Positions 26,574 through 34,990 of a DNA stretch of 64,000 nucleotides are shown piece by piece. The notes under the pieces were generated by a model. That model did not search any database, was not told where the DNA came from, and worked only from the letters and a program-made list of their open reading frames with translations. The stretch covers positions 434,001-498,000 of the forward strand of contig NZ_LIPT01000003.1 in NCBI RefSeq assembly GCF_001418225.1, given 5' to 3'. This DNA comes from Pannonibacter indicus (GTDB lineage Bacteria; Pseudomonadota; Alphaproteobacteria; Rhizobiales; Stappiaceae). Both the position numbers and the translations under genes were made by a program. Within the stretch, counting starts at the first letter, position 1, and every line of letters starts with the position of its first letter.

Positions 26574-27032
26574 TCAAACCCCAAGTGCGGCAAGGCTGAT
26601 GACGGCAAGGTTCTGGCGCGCATCCCGGCAGGCGCTTCCCTCATAGGCCTTCACCCCCTGAAACGTGTTGGCCGTGGTGCGGAAGCTCATGCAGCCGGGC
26701 ACCTGCTCTCCTTCACCGGACACCTTGGTGATGGTGCCGGAGTTGCCGCTTTCGGGGTTGAGCCAGGGAATTTCGACCTCGCCGCCCCCGGCGGGTGCTG
26801 TTTCGGCAAGCGCCAGAGCGATGGCCTTGCGGTCTGCCGGTTCAACGCCCGCGCTGGCATCTGCGGGCATGCCGTTGATGGAATTGGTCAGATCCAGCGG
26901 CGTGACCATGTCATTCGTGGCGATGGGCGCGGAGGTCTGCGCACAGCCAGCGGCAAACCAGCCCAGCGACAAAATCACACCAAGCGGAACCAGCCGCTTG
27001 GAAAGCGGCCGGGGATATGAAAGGTTACGCAT
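26574..27032 (-). CDS. RT0821/Lpp0805-type surface lipoprotein
   Basis: A 152-residue protein whose signal segment ends in a lipobox-like GWFAAGC, so it is probably a lipoprotein. The C-terminal part (PESGNSGTITKVSG...CMSFRTTAN...GSACRD) follows the pattern of the RT0821/Lpp0805 family of surface antigens, which end in a conserved C-R-(x)n-G-x-AC-R stretch. The role is unknown. It is divergent from pdxH, with 77 bp between the starts. The ATG at 27032 gives an intact signal peptide. Confidence 0.7.
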   Translation of the reverse strand: MRNLSYPRPLSKRLVPLGVILSLGWFAAGCAQTSAPIATNDMVTPLDLTNSINGMPADASAGVEPADRKAIALALAETAPAGGGEVEIPWLNPESGNSGTITKVSGEGEQVPGCMSFRTTANTFQGVKAYEGSACRDARQNLAVISLAALGV

Positions 27033-27109
27033 CACAAAAGCCCTTCTTCCCCGGGTCGGACTTTCCCGCCCGGAGGCAAAGCGCCCATAAGAAGCAGTCG
27101 TGAAAGCCG

Positions 27110-27748
27110 ATGACCCATACAGTAAACACTCCCCCGGAAGCGTTAACAAAAGGTGACTTCACGGAAGTAGCGGAACCATTTCAGCTTTTTGCTGAATGGC
27201 TTGCGGACGCCACGGAGAAAGAGATCAATGATCCCAACGCCGTAGCGGTGGCAACCGTCGATGACAGCGGACTGCCGAATGTGCGCATGGTGCTGCTGAA
27301 GGATTTCGATGAGCGCGGCTTCGTGTTCTATACGAATCTGGAAAGCGCAAAGGGGCGGGAGCTTCTGTCAGCCGGCAAGGCCGCGATGTGCTTCCACTGG
27401 AAGTCGCTGCGCCGCCAGGTGCGGGTGCGCGGGCTGGTCACGCAGGTCAGCCCGGAAGAGGCGGACGAGTATTACAAGTCCCGCCCGCGCGGCAGCCGCA
27501 TCGGTGCCTGGGCCTCGAAACAGTCCCGCCCGCTGGAAAGCCGCTTTGCGCTGGAAAAGGAAGTGGCGCGCTACACCGCCAAGTTCGGCATAGGTGACAT
27601 TCCCCGCCCGGATTACTGGTCGGGCCTGCGCATCGTGCCGGTGGAAATCGAGTTCTGGCACGACCGTCCGTTCCGCCTGCACGACCGGGTGAAATTCACC
27701 CGGGCATCGGAAGCAGAGGCCTGGACGAAGACCCGCCTTTATCCCTAA
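27110..27748 (+). CDS. pdxH: Pyridoxamine 5'-phosphate oxidase
   Basis: A 212-residue FMN enzyme that oxidises pyridoxamine or pyridoxine 5'-phosphate to pyridoxal 5'-phosphate. Conserved parts are [51 protein letters not shown], and the substrate segment [14 protein letters not shown]. The ending WTKTRLYP is the usual ...RL.P terminus. Length matches the family. It is followed by a hairpin and then by dispersed repeat copy B. Confidence 0.96.
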   Translation: MTHTVNTPPEALTKGDFTEVAEPFQLFAEWLADATEKEINDPNAVAVATVDDSGLPNVRMVLLKDFDERGFVFYTNLESAKGRELLSAGKAAMCFHWKSLRRQVRVRGLVTQVSPEEADEYYKSRPRGSRIGAWASKQSRPLESRFALEKEVARYTAKFGIGDIPRPDYWSGLRIVPVEIEFWHDRPFRLHDRVKFTRASEAEAWTKTRLYP

Positions 27749-27769
27749 GACACGGAAAACAGCCCTGAC

Positions 27770-27810
27770 ATACCGGCTCCCGGTGAGCTTGGCTCATCGG
27801 GAACCGGTAT
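27770..27810. terminator. Bidirectional hairpin after pdxH
   Basis: ATACCGG and CCGGTAT outer arms enclose TCCCG/CGGGA inner arms and the loop GTGAGCTTGGCTCAT, whose own ends pair. It lies between convergent genes and shares the core with hairpins at 3251, 52532 and 58188. Confidence 0.75.
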
Positions 27811-27818
27811 AGGACCTT

Positions 27819-27872
27819 GCGGCGCATGAGCAATTTCAAGGCGCGATGCCTCAGCATCGAAAGCCCTGGTAT
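27819..27872 (+). repeat. Dispersed intergenic repeat, copy B
   Basis: It begins GCGGCGCATGAGCAATTTCA and contains GGCGCGATGCCTCAGCATC and the closing AAGCCCTGGTAT. It lies between a convergent hairpin and the stop codon of the CorA gene, which abuts it. Confidence 0.8.
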
Positions 27873-28846
27873 CAGAGCAGCTTCTTCCAGCGGAAATAGA
27901 GGAAGTTCACCAGGACCGCTAAAAGCATCAGGCCGAGGGAAAACGGGTAACCCCAGTCCCATTCCAGCTCCGGCATCTTGGCGAAGTTCATGCCGTAGAT
28001 CGAGGCAATCAGCGTCGGCGGCAGGAATACGACAGCAAGGACCGAGAAGATCTTGATGATCTGGTTCTGCTCCAGATTGACCAGGCCGACGGTTGCGTCG
28101 AGCAGGAAGCTGAGCTTGGCATCCAGCGCATCGGCATGCTGCTTGATCGAGTTGATGTCACGCCCCAGCATCTTGCAGGCCGCCACCTGCTCGTCCGTCA
28201 GGTTCACCCGTGTTGAACGGGCGGAGAGGAACAGGAACAGACGCGTCAGGCTGGCGCAGACATCATGCATGCGTGCGACCTGCAGACCGATGCGCCCCTG
28301 CGTGCGGATGGCGGAACGGTAGGTCTCAGCCTTGCGCGAACTCAAGCCCTCCTCGAACACCTGCATCGATATCCGGTCGAAAGCATCCGACGCTTCTTCC
28401 ATCACATCGGCGCAGCGGTCGCAAATGATATCCAGCAGCACGAACAGCACACCGGGGCCGTTGCGCGGGATGGTGCCATCCTGCTGGACGCGGCGGGCGC
28501 AGGTCTGGATCGACTGGGGCTCGCCATAGCGGACGGTCACAAGCCGCCGGGAACTGAGGACAAAGGTGACGGATGAGGTGCGCGGATCAGGCATCCGTGC
28601 TGCCATGGGCAGCACCGCCGTCATGACGATGGCGCCGGGTTCTTCATAGAGCCGCTCCGACGTTTCGATGGAGGAGATTTCCTCCCGCGTCGGAATCTCT
28701 GCGCCCATCAGTTTTTCCGCCAGCCGCTGCTCCTCGAAGGTGGGATTGAACAGGTCAATCCACACTGCAGACGGGGGTATCTGTTCGCCGCCTTTCACTT
28801 CAACCCTAACCATGGCGGCGGCTGATGGTGTGTATGCAATGATCAT
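27872..28846 (-). CDS. CorA family magnesium/cobalt transporter
   Basis: A 324-residue protein with a large N-terminal cytoplasmic domain, a long helix and two C-terminal membrane segments. The signature YGMNF is at the end of the first membrane helix, followed by MPELEWDWGYPFSLGLMLLAVLVNFLYFRWKKLL. CorA forms a pentameric channel for divalent cations. ATG 28846 has GGGAG seven bases upstream. Its stop codon directly touches a dispersed repeat. Confidence 0.93.
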   Translation of the reverse strand: MIIAYTPSAAAMVRVEVKGGEQIPPSAVWIDLFNPTFEEQRLAEKLMGAEIPTREEISSIETSERLYEEPGAIVMTAVLPMAARMPDPRTSSVTFVLSSRRLVTVRYGEPQSIQTCARRVQQDGTIPRNGPGVLFVLLDIICDRCADVMEEASDAFDRISMQVFEEGLSSRKAETYRSAIRTQGRIGLQVARMHDVCASLTRLFLFLSARSTRVNLTDEQVAACKMLGRDINSIKQHADALDAKLSFLLDATVGLVNLEQNQIIKIFSVLAVVFLPPTLIASIYGMNFAKMPELEWDWGYPFSLGLMLLAVLVNFLYFRWKKLL

Positions 28847-28966
28847 GAAGGAACTCCCGTCCGGTGCGCCGGGGTGACGATGCCACGCCGCATACGATTC
28901 CACCATGACAGAAAGACGACAGGAGCCTGGCTGCGCTACTGAATACAAGCCAGTCAGAAAAGCAAG

Positions 28967-28995
28967 AGCCGGGCATCCTCCTCAGATGCCCGGCT
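28967..28995 (-). terminator. Terminator of the 48-residue gene
   Basis: On the minus strand AGCCGGGCATC and GATGCCCGGCT form a perfect 11-bp stem with a 7-nt loop, followed by CTTGCTTTT. It lies 22 bp after the small gene. Confidence 0.85.
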
Positions 28996-29017
28996 CAGAA
29001 ATCAGCGGTCATGCGCA

Positions 29018-29164
29018 TTACTTGCGGGCGGAGCCGGTCTTGGCGGCCTTGCTCTGCTTGAAGCACATGGCAGCAGCGGTCACGGCCTGAATGCCCAGCG
29101 GCTTGTAGAGATCCGCAAGGTTCGGAGCGGCGGCTTTCGGGGTCTGCTTTGCGAGGGTCGACAT
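29018..29164 (-). CDS. Small conserved-looking protein of 48 residues
   Basis: The frame encodes MSTLAKQTPKAAAPNLAD, then LYKPLGIQAVTAAAMC and FKQSKAAKTGSARK: 48 residues, basic at both ends, with one Cys. It ends in TAA and is followed at once by a strong terminator, which argues for a real, separately transcribed gene. No signal peptide is seen; the middle could be an amphipathic helix. The function is unknown. The 457-bp space upstream holds its promoter. A longer overlapping frame on the same strand (28995-29267) has no such support. Confidence 0.65.
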   Translation of the reverse strand: MSTLAKQTPKAAAPNLADLYKPLGIQAVTAAAMCFKQSKAAKTGSARK

Positions 29165-29621
29165 TGTTTCTGGTCCGTTGGGCGTTGAATGGCGCGCTCA
29201 GTGATGCCCGATTGCGGCATCTGTGTGGCTTTCGCGCGGGTTTTTCTTGCCTTTCCCTGAAAAACACAGAGGAAAGATACTGACTAAAGCGTAAATTTCG
29301 ACAGTTTACGTCTGGTAAAAACTTAATCCTTGGGTAAGGTGAGTTGAAGGCAAATGCCGGTCAAATAAAATGTCGTCTTGTTACAATCCGCTCACGCCTT
29401 GAAAAGGCTGATGCCCGTATGGCCGTTCCAGAGGCAGCAAAGGCAAATAGATGGTTGCACCGGGACAAAATCCAAGGAAACCGCCTTCTCCGTTCAGTCG
29501 GGTCTTGCATGGGCGGGAAAGTCATGTCTGTCTGCGCAAAAGGGCAGAATCAGCCCGCAACAAAAGTTTTGTCCCGTCTCCGGCCTTTCTTGTCCGGCAC
29601 CGGGCATCGGAGACGCAAGGC
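29165..29621. other. 457-bp intergenic region
   Basis: This is a comparatively AT-rich space between two divergent genes. It contains the inverted repeat CGTAAA-n9-TTTACG (29290-29310), about 130 bp upstream of the small gene, which could be an operator. The rest shows no convincing coding frame or RNA signature. A TTG-initiated frame from 29344 was considered and rejected. Confidence 0.5.
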
Positions 29622-30353
29622 ATGAGCACACGGCCGCAAACCCCAGTCAAGGCAATCCTGTTCGACAAGGACGGCACGCTGATCGACTTCCAGCAGACCT
29701 GGTCGCCCGCCTTTGCCCGGCTGCTCGAAACGATGGCAGCCGGAAATGCGGTGGTGAAGACCGAGCTGGCGCGGATCACCGCCTTCAATCTGGAAACCGG
29801 CCTGTTCGAGCCGCATTCCCCCTTCGTGGCGGGGGCCAACGATGTGGTCATCGGCGAATGGGCGCAGGTGATGGGCATTGCTGACACCACGGCGCTCCTG
29901 CGCGAGATCGAAGCACATCTGAAGGCCTTTGGCCTTGAGAGCCTTGCCCCGTTCCCGGCGCTGGAAGCAACGATCCGGACGCTGCATGAGGCTGGCTACA
30001 TCCTCGGCATCGCCACCAACGACACGGAAAGCTCCGCCCGCGCCCAGATGCGCGCACTGGGCATCGAGCAGTGCTTTTCCCAGATCTATGGCTATGACAG
30101 CGGCTTCGGCGCCAAGCCTGCGCCCGGCATGGTCATGGCCTTCCAGGAGCAGAACGGCCTGCACCCGCAGGAGGTTGCTATGGTGGGGGACAGCCTGCAT
30201 GACATGCATGCAGGACGTCAGGCCGGTGCCGTTGCCGTTGCCGTTGCCACGGGCACCATTGGCGCAGACATTCTGGCCCCGCATGCGGATCACGTTCTCT
30301 CCGGTCTTGATGAGCTTCTGGACTGGCTTGATGCAATGATGCCGGTGCACTGA
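29622..30353 (+). CDS. HAD family hydrolase (phosphatase-like)
   Basis: A 243-residue haloacid dehalogenase superfamily protein. Motif I is FDKDGTLIDF, with Lys between the two aspartates, a variant seen in some phosphatases. Motif II lies in ILGIATNDTES, motif III is the Lys in GAKPAPGM, and motif IV is VGDSLHDMHAGRQAG. The cap domain between motifs I and II suggests a phosphoglycolate phosphatase-like subfamily I enzyme. A short GTTGCC reiteration at about 30224-30250 encodes a VAVAVA stretch. The substrate is unknown. Confidence 0.88.
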   Translation: MSTRPQTPVKAILFDKDGTLIDFQQTWSPAFARLLETMAAGNAVVKTELARITAFNLETGLFEPHSPFVAGANDVVIGEWAQVMGIADTTALLREIEAHLKAFGLESLAPFPALEATIRTLHEAGYILGIATNDTESSARAQMRALGIEQCFSQIYGYDSGFGAKPAPGMVMAFQEQNGLHPQEVAMVGDSLHDMHAGRQAGAVAVAVATGTIGADILAPHADHVLSGLDELLDWLDAMMPVH

Positions 30354-30486
30354 ACCCCGTCTCTTCGCTGGGGATGGTGTTTCTGCTCTTGCTTTTGACG
30401 GCAGCAGACGGCACCCAGATAAGGGTGCCGCCTTCCGGCGGCCATTCCGGCAACGGGCCCATGTGGACTGGGCAGGGGAGCAGGTG

Positions 30487-31467
30487 GTGAGAAAGCGGTA
30501 TCCCGTTCCGCGTTCTGAACTTGGGCGCGCCTCACGCTTCATGGCGGCGATGGGCGTTCCGACGCTGCTTGCCGCCGCCGTGGCCTATCGAACCGGGATT
30601 ATTGCAGCCAACCAGCTTGAACTCAGCCTGCTGCTCGGCGCGGCTCTCGGGCTTTCCGGTCTTTGTCTGGCCATCGCGGCCATCGTGCTGTGGTGGCAGC
30701 GTGGCGGGACCGGAGTTGGCGATGCTGTGCGCGCGGTTTTCTACGGCCTTGTCCTGCTCGTGCCGCTGGTGCTTCTGGCTGCGGGCTGGAACATGTTTCC
30801 GCAGCTCAATGATATCAGTACGGATCCCGCCGATCCGCCTCCGGCCATTGAAGCCCTTTCTGCCCGCGATGCTCTCGCCCCGCCCCGCTTCGATGCGGCC
30901 TTGCAGACGCTGGCCTATCCGGAAATCGTCTCGCGCCGCTTCCGGCTTGAGCCGGTCGATCTGCATGCGGCCGTGCGCAAGGTGATGGAGAAGAACGGCT
31001 GGGAGATTGTAACCGAACTGCCGCCGGACATGCGCGATTCTCCCAGCCTGCTGCAGGCGATCGCCCGGGTTCCGCTCATCGGCCTTCCGGCCGGCATATC
31101 GGTGCGCGTGGAGCCTGACGTGACCGGATCCATCCTCGATGTGCGGGCCAGCTCGCGTTTCGCCGCACATGATCTGGGTTTCAATGCCCAGCAGATCCGC
31201 AGCTTCTACCGGGATCTTGATGCGGCATTGACCGAGGCCTACGGGAGCATCGGCCGCCTCAACGTCACTGAGGAAGAAGCCGAGGAGGCCCGTGCAAAGG
31301 CCGAAGAACTGCCGCTCCTGACCGAACGGCCGGAAGAGGATGCGGGCAAGCCAGTGCCTTTGCCAGGCTTCAAGCCCTATCAGGCACCGGAGCCTGCCGC
31401 TGCAGAGCTGGAGTTCGACGAGATTTATCAGGGCGAGGAGACGCAGGGCCAAACCGCCCCTCAATGA
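30487..31467 (+). CDS. DUF1499 domain membrane protein
   Basis: A 326-residue protein. Three hydrophobic segments near the N-terminus (about residues 18-35, 45-67 and 82-101) are followed by a DUF1499 domain (FRLEPVDLHAAVRKVMEKNGWEIV and ILDVRASSRFAAHDLGFN). The C-terminal tail is acidic. The role of DUF1499 is unknown. The GTG at 30487 has GGGGAG six bases upstream; ATG 30463 is in frame but lacks such a site. The stop codon sits inside a terminator-like hairpin. Confidence 0.85.
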   Translation: MRKRYPVPRSELGRASRFMAAMGVPTLLAAAVAYRTGIIAANQLELSLLLGAALGLSGLCLAIAAIVLWWQRGGTGVGDAVRAVFYGLVLLVPLVLLAAGWNMFPQLNDISTDPADPPPAIEALSARDALAPPRFDAALQTLAYPEIVSRRFRLEPVDLHAAVRKVMEKNGWEIVTELPPDMRDSPSLLQAIARVPLIGLPAGISVRVEPDVTGSILDVRASSRFAAHDLGFNAQQIRSFYRDLDAALTEAYGSIGRLNVTEEEAEEARAKAEELPLLTERPEEDAGKPVPLPGFKPYQAPEPAAAELEFDEIYQGEETQGQTAPQ

Positions 31468-31485
31468 GTTTGCCGAATTGAGGGG
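31457..31485. terminator. Hairpin overlapping the end of the DUF1499 gene
   Basis: CCCCTCAAT (31457-31465) and ATTGAGGGG (31477-31485) pair perfectly; the left arm contains the last codons and part of the TGA. It lies between convergent genes and directly before repeat copy C. Confidence 0.7.
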
Positions 31486-31495
31486 AGCCAATCCG

Positions 31496-31548
31496 GTGCG
31501 GCGTGTGAGCAATTGCAAGGCGTGATGCGCCAGCATCCCGGAGCCCCG
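31496..31548 (+). repeat. Dispersed intergenic repeat, copy C
   Basis: GTGCGGCGTGTGAGCAATTG, then CAAGGCGTGATGCGCCAGCATC. The second half is more diverged than in the other copies. It lies between convergent genes. Confidence 0.7.
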
Positions 31549-31566
31549 AAACCAAGGCGTGAGCTT

Positions 31567-32484
31567 TCACGGCGCCACCCTGTAGAGCCCTTCAAGCCGT
31601 GCCTCTCCGTCGCACTGCGCCGCCCCTGTCTCCACCAGCCGCTCCAGTTGCGCAAAGACGGAGAGGGCCGCTGCCCCCTTCAGGCGCGGATCTAGACCTG
31701 CATAGACCGCATCAACGATCTGCGGAATGTTCGACTGGCCAAGGCGCTGCAGCACGCCGAGGATGGCAGCCTCCCGCTGCATCCGGTGTGCCTTCAGAGC
31801 GGCCATGTAGTCCTGCGCCGCGTGAAGCAGGTTGCCGTGGCCGGGCAGATAAAGGCTCTCGCTGCGCTCCATCATCCTGTCGAGTGAGGCGAGATAGGCC
31901 TGCATCGATCCATCCGGAGGAGCGACGATGGAGGTGGACCAGGCCATGACGTGATCGGCGGAGAACATCAACCCGTCATCCGGCAGGGCGAAGGCGAGAT
32001 GATTGGCCGTGTGGCCGGGTGTTTCCACTGCCTCGAACAGCCGCCCGCCGGCGGTGAAGCGCTCTCCGTCAGCCAGCTGCCGGTCCGGCCGGTAGTCCAT
32101 GTCGGCGCTGGCATCCAGCGGATTGACCTCGTTGCCATGCAGCGCCCGGGCTGGCCGGTGGGGCGCGCAGCCGAGTATCTGGGCGCCGGTGATCGCGGCA
32201 AGCCGCGCGGCCGCGGGCGAGTGATCCTTGTGGGTGTGGCTGACGAGAATGGCCGTGACGCTCTGGCCGCGGGTGGCCGCCAGAATGGCCTGCAGATGTG
32301 CCTCATCCTCCGGGCCGGGGTCCAGCACGGCCACCTCGCCCTCGCCGATCAGATAGGTGTTGGTGCCGTGAAACGTGAAAGGGCCGGGATTGTTCACCGT
32401 CAGCCGCCGGATGCCGGGAGCCACTTCCACCGGCTCGCCATGACGCGGATCGAAGGAAAGATCGTGCTGCAGTTTCGTCATCAC
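31567..32484 (-). CDS. MBL-fold metallo-hydrolase
   Basis: A 305-residue metallo-beta-lactamase-fold enzyme related to LACTB2. The metal motif HxHxDH is HTHKDH at about residues 83-88; further ligands lie in ETPGHTANH and SADHVMAW, and PGHG follows later. A C-terminal winged-helix-like region (about residues 235-305) is typical of the LACTB2 branch, which may cut RNA. The start follows a weak ribosome site; the copy D repeat is 24 bp upstream of the start. Confidence 0.88.
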   Translation of the reverse strand: MMTKLQHDLSFDPRHGEPVEVAPGIRRLTVNNPGPFTFHGTNTYLIGEGEVAVLDPGPEDEAHLQAILAATRGQSVTAILVSHTHKDHSPAAARLAAITGAQILGCAPHRPARALHGNEVNPLDASADMDYRPDRQLADGERFTAGGRLFEAVETPGHTANHLAFALPDDGLMFSADHVMAWSTSIVAPPDGSMQAYLASLDRMMERSESLYLPGHGNLLHAAQDYMAALKAHRMQREAAILGVLQRLGQSNIPQIVDAVYAGLDPRLKGAAALSVFAQLERLVETGAAQCDGEARLEGLYRVAP

Positions 32485-32507
32485 CGGTCTCTTTGGAGGG
32501 GCAAGCC

Positions 32508-32564
32508 GTGCGGCGCCTGAGCAATTTCAAGGCGTGATGCGTCAGCATCTCAAAGCCTTGCTAT
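32508..32564 (+). repeat. Dispersed intergenic repeat, copy D
   Basis: It carries GTGCGGCGCCTGAGCAATTT, then CAAGGCGTGATGCGTCAGC and AAAGCCTTGCTAT. CAAGGC pairs with GCCTTG around the GATGC-GCATC hairpin. Unlike the other copies it lies upstream of a gene start, in the leader of the MBL gene. Confidence 0.8.
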
Positions 32565-32789
32565 CGCCTGTTCCTGCGCATCTGTTCAGCGCAGGACAAG
32601 TCAAGTCAAGCAATTGTCAGGTCCGGCACACGGCCGTTTCCCGTTTTGATTGACCCGTCGCATTGGCGCCACTGGCATGAAGCGGTAATGTGGACGGGTT
32701 AGAAAGCGATGGGCGGCGCTGTCTTTCCCCTAAGGAGAGGTGGGTGCGGCCGCTCACACGACCAGCCAGATGAGGACAGACAAGGCCCC

Positions 32790-33272
32790 ATGCCCGAACA
32801 TGCTCTTTCCCTGGAATCCGTTCTTCCCCTCAAGCGCGAGGCGGCCTTTGCCCTGACTGTGGACAGGATTGCCTCCTGGTGGCCAAGGCATGATCCCTTC
32901 TTCGGCCAGTCCGCGCAGGACGTCATCATTGACCCGCATCTGGGCGGGGCCTGTTCGCGGGTGGGCGAGGATGGCCGGCGGATAATCTGGGGCACGGTCC
33001 TGTCCATTGAAGCGCCGCTCTATCTGCGGCTCGCCTGGCAAATCGGCCCGGACGGAAAGCCGGTTGCCGATCCTTCGGCAGCAAGCCGGGTGGTGCTGGC
33101 CTTCCGCGATGCCGGGGAGGCGACGCGCCTTGAAGTCAGCCACGGGGATTTCATCCGCCATGGCGCAGCAGGCGAGGATTACCGCGCCTTCATGGCCTCC
33201 GGGGCTGGCTGGCCGCGCTTGCTGGAAGCCCTGACGAGAGCCGCCTCTTCACGCCACATCACCTCAGGATGA
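32790..33272 (+). CDS. SRPBCC (AHSA1-like) domain protein
   Basis: A 160-residue protein with the features of the START/SRPBCC fold: AFALTVDRIASWWPRHDPFFG near the N-terminus, ACSRVGEDGRRIIWGTVLSIEAPLYLRLAW in the middle, and the final long helix EDYRAFMASGAGWPRLLEAL. Such domains bind hydrophobic ligands or help Hsp90-like proteins; no function can be fixed. The ATG at 32790 was chosen over 32709, whose extension is basic and not domain-like. The intergenic space on both sides is about 230-240 bp. Confidence 0.8.
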   Translation: MPEHALSLESVLPLKREAAFALTVDRIASWWPRHDPFFGQSAQDVIIDPHLGGACSRVGEDGRRIIWGTVLSIEAPLYLRLAWQIGPDGKPVADPSAASRVVLAFRDAGEATRLEVSHGDFIRHGAAGEDYRAFMASGAGWPRLLEALTRAASSRHITSG

Positions 33273-33428
33273 GTTCCGTTTGCCCGGCACCATCGGCCGC
33301 TCCCCGCATCAGCCTTCCGGGGCCAGGGGGGGCGCCTGCCGTTTCGCACAGTGAAAGAACATGTGAAATGCCGTCAAAATGACACGGGACATTCATCTGG
33401 GCGTTGGTTCGATACGCTAATCTGGTTT

Positions 33429-33446
33429 TTGTCGTGTGAGTGACAT
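33429..33446 (+). promoter_or_regulatory. Pho-box-like repeat before phoR
   Basis: TTGTCGT (33429-33435) and GTGACAT (33440-33446) are 4 bp apart, a 7-4-7 arrangement matching the stronger repeat before the second pstS. A hairpin (GAGCCGG/CCGGCTC, 33448-33470) follows directly. Confidence 0.4.
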
Positions 33447-33517
33447 AGAGCCGGGTTATTTCACCGGCTCATGATATTCCGTGGGAGCGGCGGGGCGGAA
33501 GCAGGCGCAGGTTCGCG

Positions 33518-34858
33518 ATGACCAATACACAGATTGAAGACGAGAAGCTGCCCCCGCGCGAGCTGCAGGCAAGGCCGTCGCAGCGCCTGAAGGATGCGCG
33601 CTGGGTGCTTTTCACGACAGGCGCCGTGCTGGTTCTGCTTTGGGCCGTCTTCCGTATTCCGCTTCTGGCCGTGCTTTGCGGATTCTTCGCCGTGTTTCTG
33701 GCCGCAGCCCTCGGTCCCCGCCGCAGCGATGCCGTTCGTGCCCTGCAGCTTGAGAACAATCGCGACCTGCGCCGCATGTGGCCCGGAACCGGCATCAAGG
33801 TGACGGCAGACGCGCTGCCCATGCCCTGTTTCATTGCCGACGGGCGGGGCATCACCCGTTATGTGAACACGCTGGCCCGCGAGCACTATCCGGCCGTGCG
33901 CCCGGGGGACCCGATTTCCTTCGGCCTGCGCACGCCATCCCTGCTCGAAGCCTTCGACCGCGCCCGCTCGCAAGGCACGGTGGAACGGATCGAATGGGCG
34001 GAGAAAGTGCCGACCGAATCCTGGTTCGAAGCCAGTATCGCGCCGATCTATCTGCCCTCGCTGAAGCCGGGGCAGGACGAACCCGCCATGCCCGACTTTC
34101 TGCTGGTGGCCCTGCGGGACCTGACCGAGCAGCGGCGGCTGGAGCGCATGCGCACCGACTTTGTCGCCAATGCCAGCCATGAGCTGCGCACGCCTCTGGC
34201 ATCCCTCACCGGCTTCATCGAAACCCTGCAGGGGCCGGCCAAGGACGATGAACGGGCGCGGGAGAGATTCCTTGCCATCATGCTGGAACAGGCGAACCGG
34301 ATGCGCCGCCTGATCGACGACATCCTGTCCCTGTCCCGCATCGAGCTGAAAGCCCATGTGCGTCCGGACAAGCTGGTGGATCTGCGCGAGGCCGTGCGCC
34401 ACACCAATGACGCCCTCTCGCCGCTGGCGCGCGAGCTTGGCATGGAGGTGCACGTCGATGTGCCCGAGCAGGAGGCGATGGTCCGTGGTGACCGGGACGA
34501 GTTGATCCAGGTGACCGAAAACCTCGTGGAAAATGCCTTGAAATACGGCAGCACCGGCAAGCGTGTCGATGTTTCGGTCCGCCCGCAGGGAAGCGGACAG
34601 GGCTGGGTGCTGACCGTCCGGGACTATGGCGAGGGCATTTCGTCGGAGCATCTGCCGCGGCTCACCGAACGGTTCTACCGCGTCGATGTCGCCTCCAGCC
34701 GCGCCATGAAGGGCACCGGCCTCGGACTTGCCATCGTCAAGCACATCCTCACCCGGCACCGGGCCCGCCTGGATATCGAAAGCCAGCCGGGGCAGGGGGC
34801 GGCATTCTCGATCACCTTCCCCGCAGATGGACAGACCGGGGCTGCAGCCTCACGTTGA
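33518..34858 (+). CDS. phoR: Phosphate-regulon sensor histidine kinase PhoR
   Basis: A 446-residue inner-membrane kinase. Two hydrophobic segments lie at about residues 28-65, then a PAS-like region (90-200), a HisKA domain with HELRTPLASL (His221), and a HATPase domain with ENLVENALKYG, GEGISSEHLPRLTERFYRV and GTGLGLAIVKHIL. PhoR senses the activity of the Pst system through PhoU and phosphorylates PhoB, encoded at 41.7 kb. It heads the pst-pho block on the same strand. A Pho-box-like element precedes it. Confidence 0.94.
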   Translation: MTNTQIEDEKLPPRELQARPSQRLKDARWVLFTTGAVLVLLWAVFRIPLLAVLCGFFAVFLAAALGPRRSDAVRALQLENNRDLRRMWPGTGIKVTADALPMPCFIADGRGITRYVNTLAREHYPAVRPGDPISFGLRTPSLLEAFDRARSQGTVERIEWAEKVPTESWFEASIAPIYLPSLKPGQDEPAMPDFLLVALRDLTEQRRLERMRTDFVANASHELRTPLASLTGFIETLQGPAKDDERARERFLAIMLEQANRMRRLIDDILSLSRIELKAHVRPDKLVDLREAVRHTNDALSPLARELGMEVHVDVPEQEAMVRGDRDELIQVTENLVENALKYGSTGKRVDVSVRPQGSGQGWVLTVRDYGEGISSEHLPRLTERFYRVDVASSRAMKGTGLGLAIVKHILTRHRARLDIESQPGQGAAFSITFPADGQTGAAASR

Positions 34859-34877
34859 TCCGTCAAAATCTGCAAGG

Positions 34878-34920
34878 CTTCATGCAACTCTCACAACGTG
34901 TCATTAGGACATGTGCTATA
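34878..34920 (+). promoter_or_regulatory. Weak Pho-box promoter of the first pstS
   Basis: TCA triplets at 34880, 34891 and 34901 recur at nearly 11-bp spacing within CTTCATGC, CTCTCACAAC and GTGTCAT. GCTATA (34915-34920) follows about 11 bp later as a possible -10 box. The pattern is a degenerate PhoB site. Confidence 0.35.
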
Positions 34921-34990
34921 GGCAGTCCTGCCGAAGCGGCCGTCCCGGTGACGGATCCCGCGCTTGAGTTGCACGCCGGAGATCATCAGC

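Noticed and set aside
29344-29625. A TTG-started frame of 93 codons whose TGA overlaps the HAD start as ATGA
   Set aside because: It has no ribosome site, no ATG start, very basic composition and no recognisable pattern. The overlap looks accidental.
30216-30252. GTTGCC/GCCGTT reiteration in the HAD gene as a phase-variable tract
   Set aside because: Only about four units of a 6-bp repeat, in frame, encoding VAVAVA in a tolerant loop; too short to suggest slippage switching.
27776-32572. Short frames starting like MLTHHALKLL, MLAHHALQLL and MLRHRALKLL
   Set aside because: They are translations of the dispersed repeat copies, not genes. Their similarity reflects the repeat's DNA conservation.
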